64,000 nucleotides of DNA from Pseudoalteromonas rubra (GTDB lineage Bacteria; Pseudomonadota; Gammaproteobacteria; Enterobacterales; Alteromonadaceae). Positions 17,279-25,528 of the stretch are shown piece by piece. Position numbers and translations under genes: made by a program. The stretch lies in contig NZ_AHCD03000027.1 in NCBI RefSeq assembly GCF_000238295.3, positions 1 through 64,000 of the forward strand. The letters run 5' to 3'. The notes under the pieces are model-generated. The model made no database searches and was not told the DNA's origin. It worked only from the letters and a program-made list of their open reading frames with translations. The first letter of the stretch is position 1. Each line of letters begins with the position of its first letter.

Positions 17279-18463
17279 CTAAAATAACTGTTGTGTCCAG
17301 TGCTTAATTCGATGCATCAGGCAGCGCAATGGTGTCGCTGAGTCGTTATGTTTGGGGTTGCAGTCAGAGAGTTTGAAGGAAAATGGGGTTTTGCTTTCGA
17401 GAGCTGGCACAAACGTTTCTTCAGTGTGATTAAAGTGGTGCTCAAAAAAAGCGGCATTTAGCCTGGCTACGTCTATGATAGCGTTAAATTGAGGTGTCTC
17501 TTTCAGGCCATTTTTCAGCCAGTCTTTGAGGACTACAATGTCAGAAAAACTGACGTGATTGAGCGATTCAAACAGCGCTAAATAGCCTGTATTGTGTACG
17601 TTGATAAAGATTTCGCTGAAGTATTCTTCGTCTGCCTGCACATACATAAAAGGTTGTGTTACGGTGATATCTTGCCAGCCAAATACAGTGCCATCCATAT
17701 TTACAATAGCGGTTACTTCGGGTGTTTTTGCAGCGGTATAAAATGCCGCAGCACCGCCGTAAGAATGACCCAGAATACCTACCTGACCATTGAGTGCATT
17801 GAACAAGGGGCTCTGCGGGTCTTGATCCATTTGCTTTATTTTTGCCAGGACAAAACGCTGATCGGCAGACCACATGGGTAAATCAATGCCCAGATCATCT
17901 GACGGCAGCTCTATCGTTTTTAACGCTTTTGAATTGGGCGGCTGATAATGATCCGAGCCAAAACTGTGATTGATGGAAGCGACCAGGTATCCCTGGCTGG
18001 CGATATGTGCAGCCATGATGGTAAACAACTCGGGATTTAGATAATAACCGTGGGAAAAAATGATCAGGGGTAAAGCGTCGTGTGACAGATGTATTTCACT
18101 CTCTGCGGCAATGTTCCATGTCATTGCGCTCAGAGGAGCGATATGTGTTATATCTGCATCTGTATCATAAATCAGCCTGTGCGAGCGCGAAAACTGATTA
18201 CTCAACAGCGGTAATCTCTGATTGCTTGTGGTTAGATTGGTGGGGTAAAAAAATCGTACACCAAGTTGTCTGGGCGTGTCGGGTTGTGTCCTGTGGCCGG
18301 GACGATTTAAGTCCTTAAAATGCATGTAATGCGTGCCAACCGATTGCTCTAACGGCAGGATAAGTCTATTTAAAGTGTGGTTGATATTGAGCTGTGCAAA
18401 TAGTGGTTGTGTATTTAGCAGGCAAAACAGACTGAAAAGCAGGTAAATCGATAGTCGTGGCAT
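17279..18463 (-). CDS. Secreted alpha/beta hydrolase, PAF-acetylhydrolase-like
   Basis: A 394-aa exported hydrolase. The signal peptide MPRLSIYLLFSLFCLLNTQP ends near PLFAQ. The nucleophile elbow is GHSYGG, preceded by an oxyanion segment IIFSHGYYLNPE. The acid is probably in VNMDGTVFG and the His in SLNHVSFSD. The layout fits the platelet-activating-factor acetylhydrolase II-like group, serine esterases acting on short or oxidised acyl groups. Substrate is unknown. It lies alone between decayed DNA (16701-17249) and the MerR gene. Confidence 0.88.
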   Translation of the reverse strand: MPRLSIYLLFSLFCLLNTQPLFAQLNINHTLNRLILPLEQSVGTHYMHFKDLNRPGHRTQPDTPRQLGVRFFYPTNLTTSNQRLPLLSNQFSRSHRLIYDTDADITHIAPLSAMTWNIAAESEIHLSHDALPLIIFSHGYYLNPELFTIMAAHIASQGYLVASINHSFGSDHYQPPNSKALKTIELPSDDLGIDLPMWSADQRFVLAKIKQMDQDPQSPLFNALNGQVGILGHSYGGAAAFYTAAKTPEVTAIVNMDGTVFGWQDITVTQPFMYVQADEEYFSEIFINVHNTGYLALFESLNHVSFSDIVVLKDWLKNGLKETPQFNAIIDVARLNAAFFEHHFNHTEETFVPALESKTPFSFKLSDCNPKHNDSATPLRCLMHRIKHWTQQLF

Positions 18464-18516
18464 CTATGGCGCTTTGTTATTTTTATTTGGCTTGTATGAG
18501 GTTACAACACTTTTCG

Positions 18517-18918
18517 TCATATTTCAGCTCCTTCCCGCGCCTTCAATTTATGCAAAATGGTGCACTGGTCTACCTGCTCACCGCTGCATGAGGCGAGGGT
18601 TTGCAGGGATTGCTCCAGTAGCGCGAGTTCGCGCTGGGCGCGTTGTACCTGGGCGAGTTGCTCGGCGATGATTTTATCGACCACGGCACAGGAGGCGTTG
18701 GGGTCGGCCTGTACTTCGACCAGGCGTTTGATGTCGTCCAGCGGGATGTTGAGCTCCCGGCAGCGGCGGATAAAGATCAGGGTGTCTACATCGCCCGGTT
18801 GGTAGTGGCGATAGCCGTTGCTGGCGCGTTGTGGTGCGCTGATTAAACCAACTTGTTCATAATAGCGGATGGTTTTCGCATTTATCTGGGATTTCGTCGC
18901 AAGTTCGCTGATTTTCAT
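18517..18918 (-). CDS. MerR family metal-responsive regulator (CadR/ZntR-like)
   Basis: A 133-aa regulator when started at MKISELATKSQINAKTIRYY, the standard MerR N terminus, with a GGAAGG ribosome site. It has a winged-helix HTH (1-70), a dimer coiled coil (~80-110) and metal-loop cysteines: Cys near residue 79 (NASCAVVD) and the pair SCSGEQVDQC close to the C terminus. That three-Cys pattern is the one used by CadR/ZntR-type sensors of Cd, Pb or Zn, which bind to promoters with over-long spacers. Such a promoter overlaps its start (18920-18950) and faces the divergent TonB receptor. Confidence 0.9.
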   Translation of the reverse strand: MKISELATKSQINAKTIRYYEQVGLISAPQRASNGYRHYQPGDVDTLIFIRRCRELNIPLDDIKRLVEVQADPNASCAVVDKIIAEQLAQVQRAQRELALLEQSLQTLASCSGEQVDQCTILHKLKAREGAEI

Positions 18919-18919
18919 A

Positions 18920-18950
18920 TTGACCTTCCAGTCGCTGTAACCTTTAGCAT
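18920..18950 (+). promoter_or_regulatory. MerR-type promoter with 19-bp spacer
   Basis: TTGACC (18920-18925) and TAGCAT (18945-18950) are separated by 19 bp. The spacer carries the partial dyad CTTCCAG-TCG-CTGTAAC centred between them. A 19-20 bp spacer with a central dyad is the hallmark of promoters twisted into activity by MerR proteins. It resembles the E. coli copA promoter in its TTGACCTTCC start. It drives the TonB receptor gene starting at 18995, and bound MerR would also cover its own start region. Confidence 0.8.
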
Positions 18951-18994
18951 CCGCAGTATCATTTATTCCTGTCCTGAGGGTCAAGTAAATAGTT

Positions 18995-21085
18995 ATGTCT
19001 GATACGTTTCGTTCTGCCGGTTTGGTTTTGTCATTAAGTTGTTTATCACTGGGGATGTCGCTGAGTCCGCTGGCCACTGCTGTGAGTGCTGCGCTGGTTG
19101 CGCCAGGGCCTGAGCATCATGAACATGAGTCCCATGCTGAAGAAAAAGGGCATGAAGACGGAGACCATGATGCGCACGCAGAAGGTGAGCACCATGATGA
19201 GCACGGCCACGGTCATGAGATGGAAAAAATCGTCATTCAGGCAACGCGCTCTGGCCGGATTGCTGATGAGCAGCCGGTGCGGGTGGAGCTGATCAACCGC
19301 GAAGAAATCGAAGAAAAGGCAGCGATGCGTCCGGGTAACATCTCCATGCTGGTCGCCGAAACCGGTGGTGTGCGCATGCAAACCACCTCGCCAGCGCTGG
19401 GCAGTGCCAATATTCGATTGCAGGGTTTGTATGGTCGTTACACTCAGCTGCTGGCTGATGGTCTGCCGCTGTATGGTAATCAGGCTGCGTCGATTGGCCT
19501 GTTACAAATTCCACCAACGGACTTAGGCCGGGTTGAGATCATCAAAGGCTCGGCGTCGTCCTTATATGGTGGCTCGGCGCTGGGTGGGGTGATCAACCTT
19601 ATTTCCCGCAAGCCAGGCGACGAGTTCAAGGGCGAGATGCTGCTGAACCTGACCACTCGTGATGGCCAGGACTTGACGTCTTACATCGAAAGCCCGCTGA
19701 CTGATGACCTGAAAGGCTCGCTGACGCTGGGTGCACACCACCAGAAATCCGAAGACATAGACAACGACGGCTGGTTCGATTTGGCCGGGTATGAGCGCTA
19801 CACAGCTCGGCCGCGTTTGTTCTGGGAAGGTGAGCAGGGTGAATCTCTGTATATTACGGCCGGAGCCATGACCGAACAGCGCAACGGGGGCACCAAGTCA
19901 GGCTTTACCATGGCGGATGGCAACCCGTATGTACAAACGCAGGATTCAGAACGTCTGGACGGTGGGTTTGTGTATAGCCAGCCGATGTCCGACACGCTCA
20001 CGCTGCATGCACGCTCATCGGCCATGGTGCAAAACCATGAGCATGGCTTTGGTCTGATACTGGAAGAAGACAAGCACGAGAGTTATTTGTTTGAAACCAG
20101 TGTCAGTGGGTACAACGACACCACCGACTGGCTACTGGGCATGGCCTATCAGTCGGATGTGTTTGAGTCTGAGACGTTTCCAACCTTTGATTATAGCTAT
20201 GAGGTGCCGGGCCTGTTCGCGCAGCTGGATCACACGCTGAGCGATACACTGACCGCCTCGGTGAGTGCGCGGGTGGATGACCACAATGAATATGGTACTC
20301 AGTTCAGCCCGCGGGTCACCTTGTTGTATCGTCCGGGTGAGCTGACGGTACGCGGCTCCTATGCGCAGGGCTATTTTGCGCCAACGCCGTTTGTGGAAGA
20401 CATCGAAGCCGCGGGTTTATCGCGCTTAGCACCGGTAGGTGATTTACAGGCAGAGGAAGCCGAAACGGCCTCGCTGGACTTTACCTACACCTTTGATTCG
20501 GTTGAAACCAGTCTGACCCTGTTTGGCTCGAACGTGGATAACGTCACTGAGCTTGAGGTCGTGCCGACAACAGATGGCACTCAGCCCAATCAGATACGTC
20601 TGATCAATGCACTGGGCGAAAGTCAGATCCGTGGTTCAGAAGTACTGCTGCGTTATTACTGGCGCGACGTAAAACTGACTGCCAGTTATTTATATCTGGA
20701 TGCAACCCAAAGCGTTGATGGTCAGACGCGCACAGAGATTGCGCTCACGCCTAAACATTCGGCCGGATTTGTTGCCATGTGGGAGCAGCACGGTAACTTC
20801 CGCGCCGGGTTCGAAGCCTATTACACCGGGCCGCAGCGCCTCAATGCCAATCCGTATGTCACTGAGTCCGACCCTTACTGGCATCTGGGTCTGATGGGGG
20901 AGATCACCACCGGGCGTTACAGTTGGTTTATCAACTTCGAGAACCTGCTGGATGTGAAGCAAACCGATGAGCATCCGCTGTTGTTACCACAGCAGGCAGT
21001 GAGTGGTCAGTGGACAACGGATATCTGGTCGCGCAATGATGGCTTTATTGTGAATGCGGGTGTGCGTATTAAGTTTGGCCAGTAA
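18995..21085 (+). CDS. TonB-dependent receptor with His-rich N terminus (probable metal receptor)
   Basis: A 696-aa outer-membrane receptor. After a signal peptide (~1-33) comes a segment (~38-78) packed with His, Glu and Asp (EHHEHESHAEEKGHEDGDHD and similar). A TonB-box-like EKIVIQATRS, the plug (~95-205, GRVEIIKGSASSLYGGSALG) and the barrel follow, ending in GVRIKFGQ. His-rich extensions are seen in receptors for zinc, copper or other metals. The gene is divergent from a CadR/ZntR-like regulator and carries its promoter. The cargo is inferred to be a metal or metal complex, not proven. Confidence 0.92.
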   Translation: MSDTFRSAGLVLSLSCLSLGMSLSPLATAVSAALVAPGPEHHEHESHAEEKGHEDGDHDAHAEGEHHDEHGHGHEMEKIVIQATRSGRIADEQPVRVELINREEIEEKAAMRPGNISMLVAETGGVRMQTTSPALGSANIRLQGLYGRYTQLLADGLPLYGNQAASIGLLQIPPTDLGRVEIIKGSASSLYGGSALGGVINLISRKPGDEFKGEMLLNLTTRDGQDLTSYIESPLTDDLKGSLTLGAHHQKSEDIDNDGWFDLAGYERYTARPRLFWEGEQGESLYITAGAMTEQRNGGTKSGFTMADGNPYVQTQDSERLDGGFVYSQPMSDTLTLHARSSAMVQNHEHGFGLILEEDKHESYLFETSVSGYNDTTDWLLGMAYQSDVFESETFPTFDYSYEVPGLFAQLDHTLSDTLTASVSARVDDHNEYGTQFSPRVTLLYRPGELTVRGSYAQGYFAPTPFVEDIEAAGLSRLAPVGDLQAEEAETASLDFTYTFDSVETSLTLFGSNVDNVTELEVVPTTDGTQPNQIRLINALGESQIRGSEVLLRYYWRDVKLTASYLYLDATQSVDGQTRTEIALTPKHSAGFVAMWEQHGNFRAGFEAYYTGPQRLNANPYVTESDPYWHLGLMGEITTGRYSWFINFENLLDVKQTDEHPLLLPQQAVSGQWTTDIWSRNDGFIVNAGVRIKFGQ

Positions 21086-21143
21086 CCCTCAGGTTCAGCT
21101 GTTCGGGGCGGTGTCTCTCACTGATAAACTAAGTGGGCTTTTT

Positions 21144-21172
21144 AGTAGATCCCGTGTCAAGCACGGAATGAC
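21144..21172. repeat. REP-like palindrome
   Basis: AGTAGATCCCGTGTCAAGCA followed by CGGAATGACAC. It is the reverse orientation of the family seen at 391, located between two convergent genes. Confidence 0.75.
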
Positions 21173-21192
21173 ACAGAAGGGAGCTGTTGCGT

Positions 21193-23283
21193 TTAGTTAA
21201 TCAACACCAGCTCCTGATCGATACCGATAAACTGCTCCAGCAGCAGTCGCTCCCCGTGCACGTCGCTGATCTTCCAGGCAGTAGGTTTCAGGGAGCGCAG
21301 CGTATTGAGCAGGTTTCCGTCTAAGTCGTACCGGTTCAGCGTCAGGTTTGTCTGGTTGACGCTGTAGATATGCTCGCCTTTTATCACCATAGCACGCCCG
21401 TTCAGTGATGGGAGCGTTATGGCGTCGGCGGGATCTTCACCCGGCATAAAGCGCTTTACCTTGCCCTGAGCATCACTGTAGTACACCTGCTCATCCACCT
21501 GCCATGCGCGTTGTACGCCGTTAATCCCCAGTTTAGTCAGCCGGTTACTTGTTAAGTCATAACGATATAAACCACCGGGCATGGGGTCGTTTATCAGCAC
21601 CAGAACTTGCCCCGATTGATGCCAGGCTTGTACAGAATGAATGGGCAATCTTGTGCTCAGGCTGTGTTGCTGGCCAGACAACCCTGAGCGGTACAGTTTA
21701 CCGCCCTGCGCCCAGAGCAACTGAGTTGAATCGGGCGACCAGACAAACCTGTGGACAGGGTGGGGGAAGCTGGCATCGCTGAGTGCAATGGCCTGGTCAT
21801 TCTGCCAAACCCAGAGCTGATCCATTCCGTTGCGATTGGATATGAACGCAATATGCCGACCGTCGGGTGAATACAGGGGCCGCCGCTCCTGGGCCTGGGT
21901 GCGTGACAAGCTCGGGTAGGGCAGAGAGCGGATGTTTAGATCGTAGGCTTGTGTGGTCACAGCCAGATCACCATGATTGAGCGCCAGCTTGACGATATCA
22001 ATGTCTTTTCTGCCAGTCACCGCCACCAAAGTACGATTGTCCGGGTGCCGATTTGCGGATACCAGATTGGTAGCCGGAGTCGGTAGCAGGCTCAATTCGC
22101 CGTTCAGTTCCAGGCTATATAACTGACCTTGATTGACAACCAACAGGGTACGACCATCGGCAGAAAAATGGCCGGCGAGCAGGGCATTGGGGTCCATATT
22201 GGGAAGCAGGGTTATCGGGCTGTTGTGAAGTATTTGCGTGTTTTTATCCAGGAGCGTCAATCTGTGGCTGCGCTGCTTATCCCGGCTAAACAACGCAAAA
22301 CGCTGGCTGGGCGCGTGATAGTCAAAGTGATACAGGTAGTCATCTGTGGCGGAATATAAGGGGCTGACAGTCTTAGTTAAGTCGTTGTATTGAACCAGTT
22401 GGGTTTGGTCAGGGCTGTGTTGTAAGAAGGCATAAGCATGATTGGGTAGCGCTTTAGGTGTGTGGGGCTGGCCTGAGCTGCACAGGTAACGTGGCTCAAT
22501 GGCTTGGGGTTTAGCAAGTACCTGGGCGAAATCTAACGTGGCCAATGCCCAGCATGTGTGCGTTTTGTCGGTGGCAATGTTTTGATCACAGTCCGCTTTG
22601 GCTGCAAACACCAGCTCTCTGCCATCCGGGGTGAAACTGGGCGCGCCAAATTGGCCGGGTGTATTACTGAGCTGAAACTCTTTGCCACTATCGAGGTGTC
22701 TTGCCCACAAATGGCTGCTACAGCTGCCCGCATAGCGGTTAAAGATCACATGCTGGCCATCCGGGCTGAACAACGCATGAGATTCATGAGCATCGGTGTG
22801 GGTCACCGGAGTGAGGCGAGTGTATTCGGGTTGTGGTTTGGTGGGCCAGTTGAGGTATACCAAGGTGCTCAGTAAGAGTGTGCTTACTAATGTTATAACT
22901 GGCTTCAGGTAAGGTTTTTGGGTTTCAGTTTCTGCAGCTTTTGGCTCTGCTTCTGGCCAGCGTACCGGGACCAGCAGGCGGTACCCTATCTTTGGGTGGG
23001 TGGCGATTACGGTGGGATTTTTGGCATCGTCTCCCAGTACTTTACGCAAAATGGCAATGCAGCGTTGCAGGGCGTTGGGCACGACTTCAACGCCCTGCCA
23101 GACGAGGGTCATGATCTCCTGATGGGTAACAACTTGATCGCCGTGTTCGCGCTGGCGCTGTGCCAGTAATAGCAGCACTTGTAACACCTTTGGTTCTACA
23201 TGGGTGTGCTGATCATTGAGGATCACGACACTGCGGGAGAGGTCGATTTCATATGCGTTAATAAAGAATCTTGTCTGTGCCAT
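21193..23283 (-). CDS. CadC-like transmembrane transcription regulator with TolB-type propeller
   Basis: A 696-aa one-component regulator. The N-terminal winged helix (~1-105) has the OmpR/CadC-type pattern VEPKVLQVLLLLAQ and THPKIGYRLLVPV. A single membrane helix (~127-146, LVSTLLLSTLVYLNW) is followed by a large periplasmic beta-propeller with PD40/TolB-like repeats (SPDGQHVIFNRYAG, TPDGRELVFAAK, SPDGRHIAFISNRNGM). It should sense a periplasmic signal and bind DNA directly from the membrane. The targets are unknown. It converges on the TonB receptor gene, and a palindrome lies between the two. Confidence 0.9.
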   Translation of the reverse strand: MAQTRFFINAYEIDLSRSVVILNDQHTHVEPKVLQVLLLLAQRQREHGDQVVTHQEIMTLVWQGVEVVPNALQRCIAILRKVLGDDAKNPTVIATHPKIGYRLLVPVRWPEAEPKAAETETQKPYLKPVITLVSTLLLSTLVYLNWPTKPQPEYTRLTPVTHTDAHESHALFSPDGQHVIFNRYAGSCSSHLWARHLDSGKEFQLSNTPGQFGAPSFTPDGRELVFAAKADCDQNIATDKTHTCWALATLDFAQVLAKPQAIEPRYLCSSGQPHTPKALPNHAYAFLQHSPDQTQLVQYNDLTKTVSPLYSATDDYLYHFDYHAPSQRFALFSRDKQRSHRLTLLDKNTQILHNSPITLLPNMDPNALLAGHFSADGRTLLVVNQGQLYSLELNGELSLLPTPATNLVSANRHPDNRTLVAVTGRKDIDIVKLALNHGDLAVTTQAYDLNIRSLPYPSLSRTQAQERRPLYSPDGRHIAFISNRNGMDQLWVWQNDQAIALSDASFPHPVHRFVWSPDSTQLLWAQGGKLYRSGLSGQQHSLSTRLPIHSVQAWHQSGQVLVLINDPMPGGLYRYDLTSNRLTKLGINGVQRAWQVDEQVYYSDAQGKVKRFMPGEDPADAITLPSLNGRAMVIKGEHIYSVNQTNLTLNRYDLDGNLLNTLRSLKPTAWKISDVHGERLLLEQFIGIDQELVLIN

Positions 23284-23927
23284 TGTAATCCGCTACTGCC
23301 TGAATCCGGCATTGAGTGTACGGTGCAATGTGATGTCTGTCGAGGTGTGCAACAGCGGATGAAGGTCTGTTACTTGTGACAGTGTTTTGCTGCAGGCAGG
23401 GATATGCGGTTTTGTTGCCTAAGTGAAATCACTTTGCTGAGTCGCGCCAGACAAGTCTACCTTGTCACCTCGGCCTACAAGTCGGGAAGCATCTAAAATA
23501 CGACACAAGTGCAGCGTATGTCATGTGAAAGTCATGTGTTTTTGCATCGCTAACTTATGAGATGCCGATGAGTAGATCCCGTGTCAAGCACGGGATGACG
23601 GAGCAGGTGCGCATGTTGGCAGAGTAAAGAGCACGGAATAGCGCATGGGGGAGCGGTTTGGGGTATTTTAAAATTTATCTATTATATTCAATATATTAGG
23701 CTTATTTTCTGCGTGTTAACCCGGTAATTTCTTGTCCCTCAGTAATTCATCAGCTTTTCATTAGGGTGGCTTTGTGGTGTTGCGCTGCGTGATGGCATCC
23801 AATGGCGTTCAGAAAATAATAAGTGAGCGCTAATCCTATGTATTTTGATAATAAAAAACGCTTTATCTGTTCTTTCGGAAACGATTTTAAACACGTCTCT
23901 CAGTGGCTGAATGCTCTGATCCACGGG
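23284..23927. other. Intergenic region with REP-like palindrome and AT-rich promoter stretch
   Basis: Divergent space between the CadC-like regulator and the metallo-hydrolase. It holds a palindrome at 23571-23600 and an AT-rich stretch at 23665-23710 (TTTAAAATTTATCTATTATA) suited to a promoter. No gene is supported, although an in-frame GTG at 23823 could extend the next gene. Confidence 0.5.
23571..23600. repeat. REP-like palindrome
   Basis: AGTAGATCCCGTGTCAAGCA followed by CGGGATGACG: a perfect CCCGTG/CACGGG hairpin of the same family as at 391. Confidence 0.8.
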
Positions 23928-25469
23928 ATGTTGCTGATACTAAAGTGCCCATCTATGTTGGTGTTGTGTTGCGCGCTGGCCACACTGGGCGTTTGTCCGC
24001 TTTCCCATGCTCAAATGCGCGAGGCGCAGATCATTGAACGCACGGTTGAGGCTTACGGAGGTGAAGGCTTACTGACTATGCCGGGCTTATCGGTCGATGA
24101 ATCCTTCTACCATTATTCGCAGTGGCTGAGCGGCCATGCCTTGCAGGGCCCGATGGTGACTTATATGAGTGAGTTGCAAAGCGAGTATCACATTGATTTT
24201 GCCACGCAACGTAAGGTGTTTAAGCAGGCTAACACTCGCCGGGTGGGCAGTCATGGCAGTGATACGCCTGAAGTGACTCATCGCTTGTTTAGTGCAGGTA
24301 AGGGCACCAGCATTGATCATGCTTTGCAGCGGTATCAGCCGAGCCAGCGTATCTTCTTTGAAAATGCCACGCTGGGCTTTGAAGCCATGCTGGATACCCT
24401 GATCGTGCGTAAACTGGTAAACCTTAAACAAACCAGTCAGTGGTTGGATAAGGCTTATATCGCAGGTACCCCCCATGATGTGATGACTGCACCACTGGAT
24501 GATGATCCGCAGACCACGCATACACTTTATCTGAACCAGAACAGTGGGGCACTGAGCCGGGTGATGACAGAGCAGCAAGGTAAAAAGCGGTTTTATGACT
24601 TTATGGCACACCGTAAAACACAGGGTATTCTGTGGGCGTCTCACGTGCTGGTTAGCACCGCAGAGGGTCCGCTTTATCACAGCCGAGCGCGTACGCTTAA
24701 CGTTGGGCAGCCCGACGAGGCGCTGTTTCAAATTCCTGCGGCTTATCAGCGCGCGCCAAAGGTAAAGCCGTTTGATGTCGCCGGGCTGACAATACGTGAG
24801 CTGGCGACAGGCGTGTATTTTGTTGGTCAGGATTGGGGTTATACTTTATTTATTGATGCCGGTGATTATCTGATCTCGGCAGGTACCTGGCAGATGAACG
24901 AGCAGGCCGGCGCATGGGCGAAAGCACTGAGCAAATTGAGAGACAGTACCTCACTTGATAAGCCTGTGAAGTATCACATTGTGACACACCATCATACCGA
25001 TCACCTGAGAGGCTTAGCGGATACTCAGGCTGAGAACACCACCTTGCTCGTCCATCCGGCCGACCAAGCGGCGGTAGAGGCTGAGTTGGGCCCACGTGTC
25101 AACATTGCACCTATCCCTGCCTCCTACACGCTGGCTGGTCGTAAAATCCGTCTGTTGGATGTGCCTAACAGCCATGCGGCACATAACCTGATTGTCTACC
25201 TGCCTGACTCACAGGTTTTACTGACAGAGGACATGTTTGGCAGCAGTTTCGAACAGGCGCTGCACTCACCTGCTCGCTGGCCAGGTTTAGATACTTACCA
25301 TAGATTGGATACGCTGGTGGACACGCTCAACAAGCAGGGGATTGACGTTTCGCAATATGTGTCTTCGCATCATGGCAGGGTGCTGACTCAGGCTGATATC
25401 GACCTGGCCATGGCGATACCGCGCACAGAGCGGGGGTTGCTGTTACAGCGCTTATTTGGGGGTAAATAA
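23928..25469 (+). CDS. Exported metallo-beta-lactamase-fold hydrolase
   Basis: A 513-aa protein. The ATG at 23928 gives a credible signal peptide (MLLILKCPSMLVLCCALATL, cut after SHAQ). A GTG at 23823 would hide it behind 35 extra residues. The C-terminal half is the MBL fold with metal motif THHHTDHLRG, then LDVPNSHAAHNLIVYLPDSQ, LLTEDMFGSS and SSHHGRVL. The N-terminal ~280 residues are unassigned and may be an accessory beta domain. The substrate cannot be told from sequence. Confidence 0.88.
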   Translation: MLLILKCPSMLVLCCALATLGVCPLSHAQMREAQIIERTVEAYGGEGLLTMPGLSVDESFYHYSQWLSGHALQGPMVTYMSELQSEYHIDFATQRKVFKQANTRRVGSHGSDTPEVTHRLFSAGKGTSIDHALQRYQPSQRIFFENATLGFEAMLDTLIVRKLVNLKQTSQWLDKAYIAGTPHDVMTAPLDDDPQTTHTLYLNQNSGALSRVMTEQQGKKRFYDFMAHRKTQGILWASHVLVSTAEGPLYHSRARTLNVGQPDEALFQIPAAYQRAPKVKPFDVAGLTIRELATGVYFVGQDWGYTLFIDAGDYLISAGTWQMNEQAGAWAKALSKLRDSTSLDKPVKYHIVTHHHTDHLRGLADTQAENTTLLVHPADQAAVEAELGPRVNIAPIPASYTLAGRKIRLLDVPNSHAAHNLIVYLPDSQVLLTEDMFGSSFEQALHSPARWPGLDTYHRLDTLVDTLNKQGIDVSQYVSSHHGRVLTQADIDLAMAIPRTERGLLLQRLFGGK

Positions 25470-25506
25470 GAAAAAGCGGCACACAGCAGTAGGTCTGTGT
25501 GCCGCC
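25470..25506 (-). terminator. Bidirectional-type terminator between converging genes
   Basis: GCGGCACACAG and CTGTGTGCCGC form an 11-bp perfect stem. On the minus strand a T-run follows, ending the ABC permease operon; on the plus strand it sits 5 bp after the MBL gene stop. Confidence 0.9.
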
Positions 25507-25528
25507 TGGTCGTGGCTAACTGTGACTG

